A stretch of DNA of 64,000 bases from a bacterium (lineage in GTDB: Bacteria; Zixibacteria; MSB-5A5; CAIYYT01): positions 124,001-188,000 of the forward strand of contig JADJGC010000024.1 in the NCBI GenBank assembly GCA_016708315.1, given 5' to 3'. The notes below the pieces were generated by a model. It did not search any database. It was not told the origin of the DNA and saw only the letters and a list, made by a program, of their open reading frames with translations. Both the position numbers and the translations under genes were made by a program. Positions 1 to 8,778 of the stretch are shown piece after piece. The stretch's first letter is position 1, and each line of letters starts with the position of its first letter.

Positions 1-1
1 G

Positions 2-1075
2 ATCGCCATGAAATTCCCCCCGCAACAGGAAGAGACTATCGTTGAAGATATCGTCATCCAGGTCGGTCGCACCGGTGCGCTTACTCCGGTCGCCTGGCTC
101 AAACCGGTCCGGGTTGGCGGCGTCGAAGTAAAAAGAGCGACACTGCACAACTATGACGAGGTAATCCGCAAAGACATCCGCATCGGCGACCACGTCATCA
201 TTCAGCGCGCCGGCGACGTTATCCCCGAAGTCGTCAAGCCGCTTGCCAACAAACGCACCGGCAAAGAGAAGGTCTTTGTAATGCCCTCGAATTGCCCGGT
301 CTGCGACAGCGAGGTTGACCGCATTGAGGGCGAGGCCGTCCACCGCTGTCCGAATTTGTCCTGTCCGGCGCAAGTCGCCGAGCGAATCATCCACTTCGCT
401 TCCAAAGGCGGCGTCGATGTCGACGGGCTGGGTCCGAAACTGATTGAGCAGATGCTTGAAAGCAAGCTGATTGGCAATTTCGCCGATTTATACAGCTTGC
501 AATTGGACAAATTGACGGCGCTCGAACGGATGGGTGAAAAATCCGCCAAGAACATCATTGCCTCTATCGAGAAGAGCAAAGACGCCGACCTGCCCCATCT
601 GATTGCAGCGCTCGGCATCAACAACGTCGGCGAGCACGTTTCCCGCGTGTTGGCAGTATCATTCGGTTCGCTGGAAGCTATCGCGCAGGCACAGGTAACG
701 GAACTCAGCGCCGTCGAAGGGATTGGCCCGATTGTGGCTTCAAGCATTGTAGATTTCTTCGCCAATCAACAAAATCAGGGTGTAATCAACAAGCTTAAGA
801 CTACCTGGGGACAGTTCCCGACGCATGAGTCTTCAGCCGGGCCAAAACCGCTTGCCGGCAAGACCTTTGTCATTACCGGCGGACTGGAGAAGTACTCGCG
901 CGATCAGGCAAAGAAGAAACTTCTCGACCTTGGCGCCAAAGTGTCATCGAGCGTATCGAAAAAAACAGACTATGTTGTTGTCGGCGTCGATCCCGGATCC
1001 AAGGCCGACGATGCCGCCCGTCTGAAAGTGGCAACGCTTTCAGAGTCTGAGTTTTTGAAACTTATCGGAGAGTGA
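2..1075 (+). CDS. ligA: NAD-dependent DNA ligase LigA, C-terminal part (5' end outside window)
   Basis: This is the C-terminal half of the NAD+-dependent ligase that seals nicks in replication and repair. The reading frame is already open at the window edge, and the first residues (Ile-Ala-Met-Lys-Phe-Pro) match the end of the adenylation domain, so the Met at position 8 is internal. The KxDG catalytic lysine must lie upstream. Counting from that Met, an OB-fold covers about residues 10-80 (motif VGRTGALTPVA). A four-cysteine zinc finger follows (Cys96, Cys99, Cys114, Cys119), then helix-hairpin-helix repeats at about 125-275 and a C-terminal BRCT domain from about 277. The domain order is complete and undamaged. 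The next gene starts 4 bases after the stop, so the three plus-strand genes probably share a transcript. Confidence 0.95.
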   Translation: MAMKFPPQQEETIVEDIVIQVGRTGALTPVAWLKPVRVGGVEVKRATLHNYDEVIRKDIRIGDHVIIQRAGDVIPEVVKPLANKRTGKEKVFVMPSNCPVCDSEVDRIEGEAVHRCPNLSCPAQVAERIIHFASKGGVDVDGLGPKLIEQMLESKLIGNFADLYSLQLDKLTALERMGEKSAKNIIASIEKSKDADLPHLIAALGINNVGEHVSRVLAVSFGSLEAIAQAQVTELSAVEGIGPIVASSIVDFFANQQNQGVINKLKTTWGQFPTHESSAGPKPLAGKTFVITGGLEKYSRDQAKKKLLDLGAKVSSSVSKKTDYVVVGVDPGSKADDAARLKVATLSESEFLKLIGE

Positions 1076-1079
1076 TGAT

Positions 1080-2135
1080 ATGAAAAATGATGACGGTCTT
1101 TCGCTAAACGAAATCGCTATACCGATTCTCGCACTCTCGGCGTTCACCGCGCTTTGTTACTTCGCCGCCGTCGTGCTCGTTCCGACAGTAATGGCAATAA
1201 CCCTGGCCTATGTGCTCTGGCCCGCAATTGCGCGCCTGAAGAGATGGAAAGTTCCGCATCTGGTTGCCGTCATGATCGTAATGATTGTGGCGATTTTGCT
1301 GTTGTCACTGGTTGGGCTATTGATCTATGACCAAGGATCGGAATTTGTTGCGTCGGTACCGGCATACTGGGATCAATTCCAGGAATTGCGCCTGCAGAAG
1401 CTCCCCAATATGCCCGGATTCCTTGACACGCTGGTGAATTCCAATGTGAATGAACTACTGCAAAAAATTGACGTTACCAGTCTATCTTCAGTACCCAAAT
1501 ACTTCTTCAAGGGGGTCGGCTCGGTGCTGAGCTTCGTTGGTCAGGCAGTCTTGGTGTTCTTGCTTACGATATTCGTTCTGATCGAACAGCCCGCCTATCA
1601 TCGCCGCCTGAAAAACATTTTCGGCGCCGGACGTGCGAAAGCGACCTCCGGAATGGTCGACGAGGTTTCAAACCGCATCGCGGGATACATCTGGGTGCGA
1701 TTTATCACAATGGTCGGGCTGGCCATAGTGTTTACGGTTGGCTTGTTGATTGGCGGCGTCAAGTACGCCTATATCTGGGGTCCGTTGGCTGCGATTCTGA
1801 ATCTCGTCCCCTACCTCGGCGCGTATGTCGGCGCTGTACCGCCGATGATCATGGCTCTGGTGCAGTTCAATTCGATTACCGCAGTGCTTCTGGTATTGGC
1901 GTTCTTCATGGCAGTTCAATTCGTGGAGTCGAATATCATCATGCCGCGCATGCTGCAAGGTTCGCTCAATATCAGTCTGCTCGCCCAACTGGTTTCGACA
2001 ATCTACTGGGGCTGGTTGTGGGGAGCGGTTGGAATCGTATTGGCAGTGCCGATTACTGCCGCAATCAAGGTGTTTTGCGACAACGTTGATTCGCTCAAGC
2101 CGGTGGGCATACTGCTCTCGGGAGATGACTCTTGA
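1080..2135 (+). CDS. AI-2E family transporter (PerM/YdiK-like permease)
   Basis: This is an integral inner-membrane protein of the AI-2E exporter family (also called PerM or UPF0118). The 351 residues are typical of the family. There is a pair of hydrophobic segments near the N terminus (about 15-90), a soluble stretch at about 90-150, and a membrane-rich C-terminal half containing the family-typical run AILNLVPYLGAYVGAVPP. Substrates differ among members and cannot be told from sequence. It starts 4 bases after ligA, and its stop codon overlaps the start of the YihY gene, which suggests translational coupling. Confidence 0.85.
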   Translation: MKNDDGLSLNEIAIPILALSAFTALCYFAAVVLVPTVMAITLAYVLWPAIARLKRWKVPHLVAVMIVMIVAILLLSLVGLLIYDQGSEFVASVPAYWDQFQELRLQKLPNMPGFLDTLVNSNVNELLQKIDVTSLSSVPKYFFKGVGSVLSFVGQAVLVFLLTIFVLIEQPAYHRRLKNIFGAGRAKATSGMVDEVSNRIAGYIWVRFITMVGLAIVFTVGLLIGGVKYAYIWGPLAAILNLVPYLGAYVGAVPPMIMALVQFNSITAVLLVLAFFMAVQFVESNIIMPRMLQGSLNISLLAQLVSTIYWGWLWGAVGIVLAVPITAAIKVFCDNVDSLKPVGILLSGDDS

Positions 2136-3001
2136 TCCGAGGTGGCTTGCGTCTCGCGGTCCTGATCGTTCGTCGTACATTCTCGCTCGACCGCACATCA
2201 TCGATGGCGGCATCAATCTCGTTCTTTGCGATACTTTCGTTTCTCCCCTTCATGCTGTTGGCAGCGTCTGTGCTTGGACACGTTCTCGCATCTTCGGAGA
2301 CTGCGCTCAAAGATGTTCTCGCCTTCATCGCGCAAAACTTCCCCGGAGCAGCGGCAGCCTCGCTTGAGACATTTAAGAATACTTCACATAGCGAAACAGT
2401 GTACGGATTCATTGCGGCACTCGGACTCCTATGGGCAGGCTCGAAGGTCTTCGACGTCACTGAGTACGCGATGAACAAAATTTGGCGCTGTCGCCGAGGC
2501 CGAACGTTTTGGGCGTCCAAGCTCATCGCGTTTGTTTGCATTCCGACGATGATGATATTCGTGCTCGTTTCAATTTTGCTCACCAGTATCATGCGCGCAG
2601 TTCAGCATGGGCAAATTCCGTTTCTGCAAATGTCGATCATCGAAGTTCCTGTCATCGGCGCGGTGATTTCCTTTCTTGCACCGGTCTTGATCTCGACCCT
2701 GCTCTTTACTTGGATATTCTACCTGCTCCCCAATCGCTGGGGACATTTGCGCAGTTCATTCTATGGCGCACTCCTGGCGGCGCTCTTGTGGGAAGCCGCC
2801 AAATTGCTGTTCGACTACTACGTCCGCAATTTTGAGCAGGCGTTTACCGTCTATGGTTCGTTCACTTCGGCGATCTTGCTGTTCTTGTGGGTGTACTACT
2901 CCGCCTTCGTATTCCTGATAGGCGCCGAGTTCGGCTCATTGTTGCAGGCAGTTAGGGAGCGACAACTTCGAATTGAAGCTGAAAAAGAAACGAGCGGATG
3001 A
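2132..3001 (+). CDS. YihY/virulence factor BrkB family membrane protein
   Basis: This is a 289-residue inner-membrane protein of the YihY/BrkB (formerly RNase BN) family. About six hydrophobic segments are visible, starting with SISFFAILSFLPFMLLAASV near residue 30, and the family-like stretch LFTWIFYLLPN occurs near residue 195. The start is TTG. It overlaps the TGA of the preceding permease gene as TTGA, with a GGGAGA ribosome-binding site a few bases upstream, so reinitiation after the upstream stop is likely. The molecular function of the family is not settled, and the old RNase BN assignment is wrong. A hairpin straddles the stop codon. Confidence 0.85.
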   Translation: MIRGGLRLAVLIVRRTFSLDRTSSMAASISFFAILSFLPFMLLAASVLGHVLASSETALKDVLAFIAQNFPGAAAASLETFKNTSHSETVYGFIAALGLLWAGSKVFDVTEYAMNKIWRCRRGRTFWASKLIAFVCIPTMMIFVLVSILLTSIMRAVQHGQIPFLQMSIIEVPVIGAVISFLAPVLISTLLFTWIFYLLPNRWGHLRSSFYGALLAALLWEAAKLLFDYYVRNFEQAFTVYGSFTSAILLFLWVYYSAFVFLIGAEFGSLLQAVRERQLRIEAEKETSG

Positions 3002-3014
3002 AATCACCCGCTCG
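2991..3014. terminator. possible convergent terminator hairpin
   Basis: A 7-bp perfect inverted repeat (CGAGCGG at 2991-2997, CCGCTCG at 3008-3014) with a 10-base loop lies across the stop codon of the YihY gene, between two convergent genes. No T-run follows on either strand, so the terminator call is weak and rests mainly on position. Confidence 0.3.
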
Positions 3015-3042
3015 CCTAAAGTACCTACTCTGAAGTATCTGA

Positions 3043-4161
3043 CTACAGTTTTGCCGCAACCGCGTTAGCGACATCCATCGTCGAGGACTTTCCGCCCATA
3101 TCGTAGGTGCGGACCTTGCCTTCCTTGATGACTTCGGCAATCGCTGTTTCAAGCCGATCAGCTTGTTTCGTCTCACCAAGCCATTCCAGCATCAACTTCG
3201 CCGCAAGGAATGTTGCCACCGGATTGACCTTGTATTGACCGGCGTATTTCGGCGCTGAGCCGTGCGTCGGTTCAAACACGGCATACTTATCGCCGATGTT
3301 TCCGGAACTGGCGAATCCAAGTCCGCCGACAAGCTGGGCGCACAGATCGGAGATGATATCGCCGAACATATTGCTGGTCACGATAACCGAGTAATCGTTC
3401 GGGTTCTTGATCAGCCACATGCACATGGCGTCGATATTGGTCTCCCACAATTCGATGCCGGGATAGTCGCTGTGCAGCTTGCGACCCTCGCGGACAAACA
3501 CGCCGGAGGTTTCGCGCAGTACGTTCGGCTTCTCGACAATCGTTACTGCCTTCTTGCCGGTCTTCTTGGCTTCTTCGAATGCGTCGCGAATGATATTGCG
3601 CGATGCAGTCTTGGAGATCAGGCGGCACGACATCGCGACTTCGCCCTCGGGCATTTCCGCAAAGCGTTTCATCTTCTTGTTGTGGCTCGCCATCAGAGTC
3701 GACAAGTCCTTGGGGATGGGATAATATTCCACGCCGACATACAGGTCTTCGGTGTTTTCGCGGAATACGGTGATATCGATTCCGTCCTTGAAGTTCAACG
3801 GATTGCCCGGATAAGCCTTGCAGGGGCGCTTGTTCGTACGCAGATCAAATTCCTGACGCAGACGAACAATTGGAGAAGAATAAATCAGGTTCTTGCCCTT
3901 AAGGTCGCCGACAAGCTCTTCCTGTGCCTCTTCCTTTGGCTTGGAAGTTATCGCACCAAACAACGCGCAGTCGGTTTCCTTAAGTAGTTTGATCGTTCTA
4001 TCTGGAAGCGGATTTCCTTCGCGGCACCAGAACTCCCAGCCGATGTCACCGTGTGGATACTCTGCATCGATCTTCATTTTGTCGAGCACGACGCGCGTAG
4101 CTTCCATGACATCCACCCCGACGCCGTCTCCCGGAAGCCACGCTATTTTGTACTTTGCCAT
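3043..4161 (-). CDS. isocitrate/isopropylmalate dehydrogenase family protein, probably isocitrate dehydrogenase
   Basis: This is a metal-dependent beta-decarboxylating dehydrogenase of 372 residues. The N terminus has the family motif LPGDGVG. The substrate loop reads SPIVRLRQEFDL and is followed by FRENTEDLYVGVEY, as in isocitrate dehydrogenases. The metal-binding aspartates lie in SNMFGDIISDL, and the cofactor loop is HGSAPKYAG. The Lys-Tyr pair after Ala-Pro and the later VRTYD resemble the NADP-specific E. coli enzyme, so NADP may be the cofactor (inference). Isocitrate is the most likely substrate, but homoisocitrate or isopropylmalate cannot be excluded. It lies 15 bases downstream of a PorV-like gene, which does not suggest a shared function. 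Confidence 0.8.
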   Translation of the reverse strand: MAKYKIAWLPGDGVGVDVMEATRVVLDKMKIDAEYPHGDIGWEFWCREGNPLPDRTIKLLKETDCALFGAITSKPKEEAQEELVGDLKGKNLIYSSPIVRLRQEFDLRTNKRPCKAYPGNPLNFKDGIDITVFRENTEDLYVGVEYYPIPKDLSTLMASHNKKMKRFAEMPEGEVAMSCRLISKTASRNIIRDAFEEAKKTGKKAVTIVEKPNVLRETSGVFVREGRKLHSDYPGIELWETNIDAMCMWLIKNPNDYSVIVTSNMFGDIISDLCAQLVGGLGFASSGNIGDKYAVFEPTHGSAPKYAGQYKVNPVATFLAAKLMLEWLGETKQADRLETAIAEVIKEGKVRTYDMGGKSSTMDVANAVAAKL

Positions 4162-4176
4162 ACTTTACCCTTCAAC

Positions 4177-5085
4177 TCACTTGAGATTCACGGTCAGGGC
4201 GAAGCGGTGAGCCGAGCCCAAACCAGATTTATAAGGAACAAATGCGTAATCAATCTCCCATATCGATTTCTTGAAACCGATTCCGGCCGCGAAATCCTCT
4301 TCATCGTAGCCGATCTTATATCCGCCGCGAATCGCCACCATTTTCGCGAAAGTTTTTTCGGCGCCGATATTGATACGGACATCCGACTCTTTTGGCGCAG
4401 TGGCTTCGACTGCAAGTATAAGATTATTTACATCGACGCTTGCCCCGCCGGCAAACGTCAACGGCAGATCAATTTCCTCTTCGCCGAATTTTGGCTTGGA
4501 TCCCATGTGACGAAGCGCCAGACCGATTGTCATCTTGTCCATCGGCACGAATTGCAGACCGGCATCGAACATCACCGCATCAGCGGTGCGAGTTTCGATC
4601 TTCTCGGCAGCGTACTTTGCCGTAAACCCGGCAGTCATCTTGGGCGAAAACACCCGCGAATATCCTGCAAATACCAGCATATCTTGCGCATCGAATATCC
4701 CGATTGGTTCTTCGGAAGGACCGACTCGCTGTTCGAGTGATCCGACCTTGAAATAGTCGAATCCCGCCGTCACAACGCCGCCCAACATCTGCGTAGCACC
4801 GCCGATAAACTCCCGCCGGGTATCGAATATGCCTTCGTGGTGCATGAATCCAATCGATGAACCCGATGTCCGCGCTGTGGCGGCTGGGTTGAAGTAGACA
4901 CCGAACAAACTCGTGTTGACCGATGTACCGACATCGCCCATACCCGCATTACGCGCTCCGGGCGACACCTTAAGGAAGTTGAACCCGACATTTCCCGGTT
5001 CTGCCGCGAGTAAAGATGAACTGAGAGCTACAGTAGCGGCACCTGCCATTATTGCCGCTGCCAATCGAACGAATTTTGACTGCAT
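4177..5085 (-). CDS. PorV/PorQ family outer-membrane beta-barrel protein
   Basis: This exported protein of 302 residues belongs to the PorV/PorQ (UPF0164-like) barrel family. It opens with a signal peptide ending near SSLLAAEPGNVGF. The family hallmark follows at about residues 35-70: a gap-free stretch containing PGARNAGMGDVGTS and then a FNPA motif. The rest consists of alternating amphipathic strands ending in FALTVNLK. The start is the ATG at 5085, which has AGGA about 10 bases upstream; a TTG one codon earlier is less likely. In Bacteroidetes, PorV-type proteins shuttle type IX secretion substrates. The gene follows a second PorV-like gene by only 4 bases, and that gene overlaps a large exported protein, so the three form a unit. 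Confidence 0.8.
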   Translation of the reverse strand: MQSKFVRLAAAIMAGAATVALSSSLLAAEPGNVGFNFLKVSPGARNAGMGDVGTSVNTSLFGVYFNPAATARTSGSSIGFMHHEGIFDTRREFIGGATQMLGGVVTAGFDYFKVGSLEQRVGPSEEPIGIFDAQDMLVFAGYSRVFSPKMTAGFTAKYAAEKIETRTADAVMFDAGLQFVPMDKMTIGLALRHMGSKPKFGEEEIDLPLTFAGGASVDVNNLILAVEATAPKESDVRINIGAEKTFAKMVAIRGGYKIGYDEEDFAAGIGFKKSIWEIDYAFVPYKSGLGSAHRFALTVNLK

Positions 5086-5089
5086 CAAT

Positions 5090-6058
5090 TTAGAATCCTA
5101 CCGAAAATCCGGCGATGGTTTCCCAACCGCCGATGTTTGGCGCTTGCTCGATCGCGATATCAAGCCGCGCGTCGAGACGATTCACCGGCACCTTGAAACC
5201 AACACCAAATGTCGGCTCGCCTGCCGAAATTCCGCCGCGAAGAGCCAGCTGAGGTACGATATAGAACTCGCCGCCGGCGTGAAATTTGACTGATTTCTGT
5301 TCGTCCTTTTCGCCTTCGACCGAAAGCAAGGCGCGCGATTTCAAGAATAACACCGAAGCGCCTGCCCGCACAGATATTGGCACATCGTCAGTGATATCTG
5401 AACCGAGTTCGCCTCTTTCCGCCCAGTAGTCGCCCGTATTCCACGGATACTTCGCTGCAATATTGCGAACGACCGCTCCGAAGCGAAGCAGGTCGATTGG
5501 TCCATCGAGTGCCAGAACTTCGCGATCGAGATGCACCATACCGCCGATGTCAAAACCAGCCGAGTACGACGAAGTCGATTCGAGTTTCTTGTGATAGTAG
5601 CGCACATTGCCGCCGAGCGTTAGATAGCGCGAGAACCGACGCGAGAAGGTTATCCCCAGCACTGCATCGAGATTGTCGAGCTCGCCGGTTTCGACGCCGC
5701 GTTCGTCTCTACCCATGATGCCGCTCATTGAAGCCATCTCGCCGGAAAATGCAATAGCCGCCTCGCCGCGCACCGGAAACAGCACCGCAACCTGTTGCAG
5801 TGATCGTCCCAATGACAAGTCGCGATAGGCGCCGCCGACACTGATGCGCTGGACCTGCGCTACTGCACCCGGATTGAAGAAAATTCCCGAAATGTCATCC
5901 GAGACCGCGGTAAAAGCGTTGCCCATACCCGTCGCACGCGGATGCACTGAGAGCTGCATGAATGCTCCGGCATAGCCGCCATAGTCAGCTGCGAAAGAAG
6001 TCGAAACCGTCAGCAGCGTAACTGCAGCAACTATCAGAGATCGTAGTGTCGTTTTCAT
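5090..6058 (-). CDS. PorV/PorQ family outer-membrane beta-barrel protein
   Basis: This exported barrel protein of 322 residues is a distant paralogue of the one just downstream. The signal peptide is MKTTLRSLIVAAVTLLTVS with cleavage near Ala-Asp. The family motif HPRATGMGNAFTAVSDD then a FNPG motif follow at about residues 40-65. The C terminus ends in a Phe (AGFSVGF), as expected for a barrel. The start is the ATG at 6058, because it overlaps the TGA of the upstream gene as ATGA; an earlier in-frame start would add eight residues in front of the signal peptide. Coupling to the propeller protein suggests that it helps export or anchor that protein (inference). Confidence 0.8.
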   Translation of the reverse strand: MKTTLRSLIVAAVTLLTVSTSFAADYGGYAGAFMQLSVHPRATGMGNAFTAVSDDISGIFFNPGAVAQVQRISVGGAYRDLSLGRSLQQVAVLFPVRGEAAIAFSGEMASMSGIMGRDERGVETGELDNLDAVLGITFSRRFSRYLTLGGNVRYYHKKLESTSSYSAGFDIGGMVHLDREVLALDGPIDLLRFGAVVRNIAAKYPWNTGDYWAERGELGSDITDDVPISVRAGASVLFLKSRALLSVEGEKDEQKSVKFHAGGEFYIVPQLALRGGISAGEPTFGVGFKVPVNRLDARLDIAIEQAPNIGGWETIAGFSVGF

Positions 6059-8571
6059 GGAATCACCATAAACTTTCCCCACAGCTTATCGCCGCCGGTG
6101 GATTCAAGCAAGTAGAAATATACCCCGGCAGCCACCTCATCGCCCTGGCTGTTCTTGCCGTCCCAGGTATCGAGATCGTCATACTGAAGATTCGCCTGAC
6201 GCGGCTCGCCGTCAAGAACCTTCCTCACGACGTTATTCGCAAAGTCATAAATAGTGATCGTTACATCACCCGGCTGCTTCAGCAGATAATGGAACTTCAT
6301 TTCCTGACTCGCCAAGTACGGTGAAAACGGATTCGGTGTCACGAACGAGCGCTCATCTTCTCCGGCGTCTACGGGAATCTCGACGAATGTGCGAATGATC
6401 GTCCAATCGACGAGATTGGTGCTCTTGGCAATACCGTCATCGGTGCCAACCCAATACTCATTTCCGATTAGCGTAATGGCATAGACCTCGACCGAATCAG
6501 AAATTGACCGACCCGTGACAGGGTCATTTATAGAAATCTGCTCCCAATTCTCGCCAAAGTCAGTCGTCATGTACAAACCTTGGCTGGCGGCTGCGAAAGC
6601 CGTGTCGCCATTGAACTCAAAATTCCAGACCTGTGTATCGTTCAGAGTAAACTTCCACGACAGTCCGCGGTCTGAAGTAAAGGATATTCCGTTCCTGCCG
6701 CCTGATTCCAGCGCCGGCCTCACCGCTGCCCAAATCAACGAACTGTCGCCGGTGCGCTGAAGAGCCATTGCCACCACGAAATTGCCGGCAAGCGCGCTAT
6801 CACCCGGAACCACGCCAGTTGCAGTATAGGACCGCCCCACGAAATCGAATTCATCTGGATCGAGATTTGGGCGCTGAATACGGTAGTTAAAACGGGCAGC
6901 ATCGACAATGATCCCAAGATAGTGCTGAGCTACGCCGTTTTCTGCCGAACCGAAATGCGATTCGGTCTCACTCATGTAAACACAAAGCTGTTTCGCGTCG
7001 GCGTTTATTCCCTGCCCGGTCAAAATGTCGATTGCAGTTGCAACGTCCCAGCGAATGCCGAGATTGGTGCTGATGCGAATCCCCTGATCGGACGCAACCC
7101 AGATGACGGTATCGCCATACATCTCGCCAATTTCAATCTGATTCGAAACAAGCGCCGGCGGACCGGTTAAATGATGGTCCCAGGTCAGACCATGGTCAAT
7201 GCTTCTAAGCACTGCCGGTTGTGCACCAACAGTGGTCTTGTATGGACGAACACACGCCCAATATTCTTCGCCGAAAGTCGTCTTGAACGTCGACAGCGAC
7301 ACCACTTTCTGGCCATACGTTGCGTTATCAAACATCCGCAAATGCGCTGTCGAATCGAGATCTCCCGCTTCGCTATAATAGAATGCAACGACTCCCGAAT
7401 CGGTGCCGACTGCCATTCTACTGAAATCTTCCCGTTCAGCTATATCGATTGCATGTATGTGGTAAATTGGCAAGTCCACTATTGGCGGGCTAACAATGTT
7501 GTTGGGATAGTAAACAGACCAACTTTGGCCCTGATCGGTCGACCGCAACAATCCACCTTGATCGCATGCAGCATAGGCGATGTCGCCATGAAATTTGATG
7601 TCTTCAATCTTGTGGTTAGCCCCGACTGCTCCTGCCGGCTCCTCAAGAGTCCAGCTTGCACCGGCGTTATTGCTAACTGCAAATCCAAGCGAACTTGAAG
7701 TCAGCGTGTCGTACAATCCCGCAATGACAAGATCTCCCTTGACGGCAATCGCGCTGACATAGTTCGATGGAAAACCGTTGTCGGTGTCGTAGGTATAGAA
7801 AATCTGAATGGTATCATTGAAGAAACTGACGCCGCGATCGGTACCATACCACCAGTCGTGGCCATCATTGCCGATATCGTTGACGCGAGTGCTGGCGAGT
7901 TTCTTATGCTTGCCGATGTAATACAATCTCTGAACACCCTCGGCCGAGCCTGCCCATACGATAGTAGTGTCATCGTGATACGGATCGATCACTGACGAGA
8001 AGTAGCGTCCGCGCTCGTAACCGGTTTCAATGAACGTGCTGTCATCCTCAAAGACGCTGTCCAACACAGCATCAATGAAGATATTATGCCAACTAAGGCC
8101 GCCGTCGAGACTACGCAAAAGGCCGCCGTTAAAATTCGTGGAATATGCCACGCTGTCCAACACGGAAAGGTCGTAGGAAAGCTTGCCAAGGTTTGAGAAC
8201 ATCGGGTTATCGACTGCATTGAAGGTTTGCCCGTTGTCATCGGTGTAGTAAAATCCGGAGCCCATACCGTTAATCTCGATATCCGCCGTCGCGACCATCA
8301 GGCGGTTTCCGGCAAGAGCCAGTGCAGAAATTCCGCTCCCGGCAAAGGCATTGTCCTTATTGAAGGTAATCCAACTGACGCCGCCATCATTACTGCCCGC
8401 GAGTCCGTCACCGGTTGCCAGCCAGATATACTCCCCGTCATAGATGATCTGCGTCACGCTGTTGCTTAGCAGTCCCTCAATCGGGTCCTCCAGCCGGAAA
8501 CTCATCCAGCCGAATGCCTGGACTGAGGCCAGTATCAACAGCAGTGTGGTGAGTACGAATGTCTTTTTCAT
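6055..8571 (-). CDS. large exported beta-propeller (BNR/sialidase-like repeat) protein with FlgD-like C-terminal domain
   Basis: This exported protein has 838 residues. The start is the ATG at 8571 (MKKTFVLTTLLLILASVQA), preceded by TTGAGG; the frame is open for 23 more codons upstream, but that stretch does not resemble a signal peptide. The body holds many repeats of the type S-x-D-G-G-x-S-W (for example SNDGGVSWITF and STDQGQSWSVYY), which are BNR/sialidase-like propeller blades. No enzymatic residues could be assigned. The last 95 residues begin with VTPNPFSPY and end in GVYFYLLESTGGDKLWGKFMVIP-like strands, which is the FlgD-Ig type of C-terminal domain used as a sorting tail in FCB bacteria. 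The next gene, a PorV-like barrel, overlaps by ATGA. The role is unknown. Confidence 0.75.
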   Translation of the reverse strand: MKKTFVLTTLLLILASVQAFGWMSFRLEDPIEGLLSNSVTQIIYDGEYIWLATGDGLAGSNDGGVSWITFNKDNAFAGSGISALALAGNRLMVATADIEINGMGSGFYYTDDNGQTFNAVDNPMFSNLGKLSYDLSVLDSVAYSTNFNGGLLRSLDGGLSWHNIFIDAVLDSVFEDDSTFIETGYERGRYFSSVIDPYHDDTTIVWAGSAEGVQRLYYIGKHKKLASTRVNDIGNDGHDWWYGTDRGVSFFNDTIQIFYTYDTDNGFPSNYVSAIAVKGDLVIAGLYDTLTSSSLGFAVSNNAGASWTLEEPAGAVGANHKIEDIKFHGDIAYAACDQGGLLRSTDQGQSWSVYYPNNIVSPPIVDLPIYHIHAIDIAEREDFSRMAVGTDSGVVAFYYSEAGDLDSTAHLRMFDNATYGQKVVSLSTFKTTFGEEYWACVRPYKTTVGAQPAVLRSIDHGLTWDHHLTGPPALVSNQIEIGEMYGDTVIWVASDQGIRISTNLGIRWDVATAIDILTGQGINADAKQLCVYMSETESHFGSAENGVAQHYLGIIVDAARFNYRIQRPNLDPDEFDFVGRSYTATGVVPGDSALAGNFVVAMALQRTGDSSLIWAAVRPALESGGRNGISFTSDRGLSWKFTLNDTQVWNFEFNGDTAFAAASQGLYMTTDFGENWEQISINDPVTGRSISDSVEVYAITLIGNEYWVGTDDGIAKSTNLVDWTIIRTFVEIPVDAGEDERSFVTPNPFSPYLASQEMKFHYLLKQPGDVTITIYDFANNVVRKVLDGEPRQANLQYDDLDTWDGKNSQGDEVAAGVYFYLLESTGGDKLWGKFMVIP

Positions 8572-8778
8572 TTCGATATTTACCTCAATTCCAGAAACAA
8601 AAAAAGCCGCAACCGCGCAATTACGCAAAAAGTCCGGCATTTCTGCAGCACATTATTCAAATTCGTTCCTGAGTACTAAACTTCAATCCTTGCCAATCAA
8701 TCGATAAGGTTTCCTCCAGCGTCAAATTAGGCCTTTGGAGGCCTTAGTCAAGCTGTTTTATAGACGCCCGGTGCGAGG

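Noticed and set aside
202..765. Long open frame antisense to ligA
   Set aside because: It lies fully inside the conserved ligase gene, has no family motif and reflects codon bias of the sense gene.
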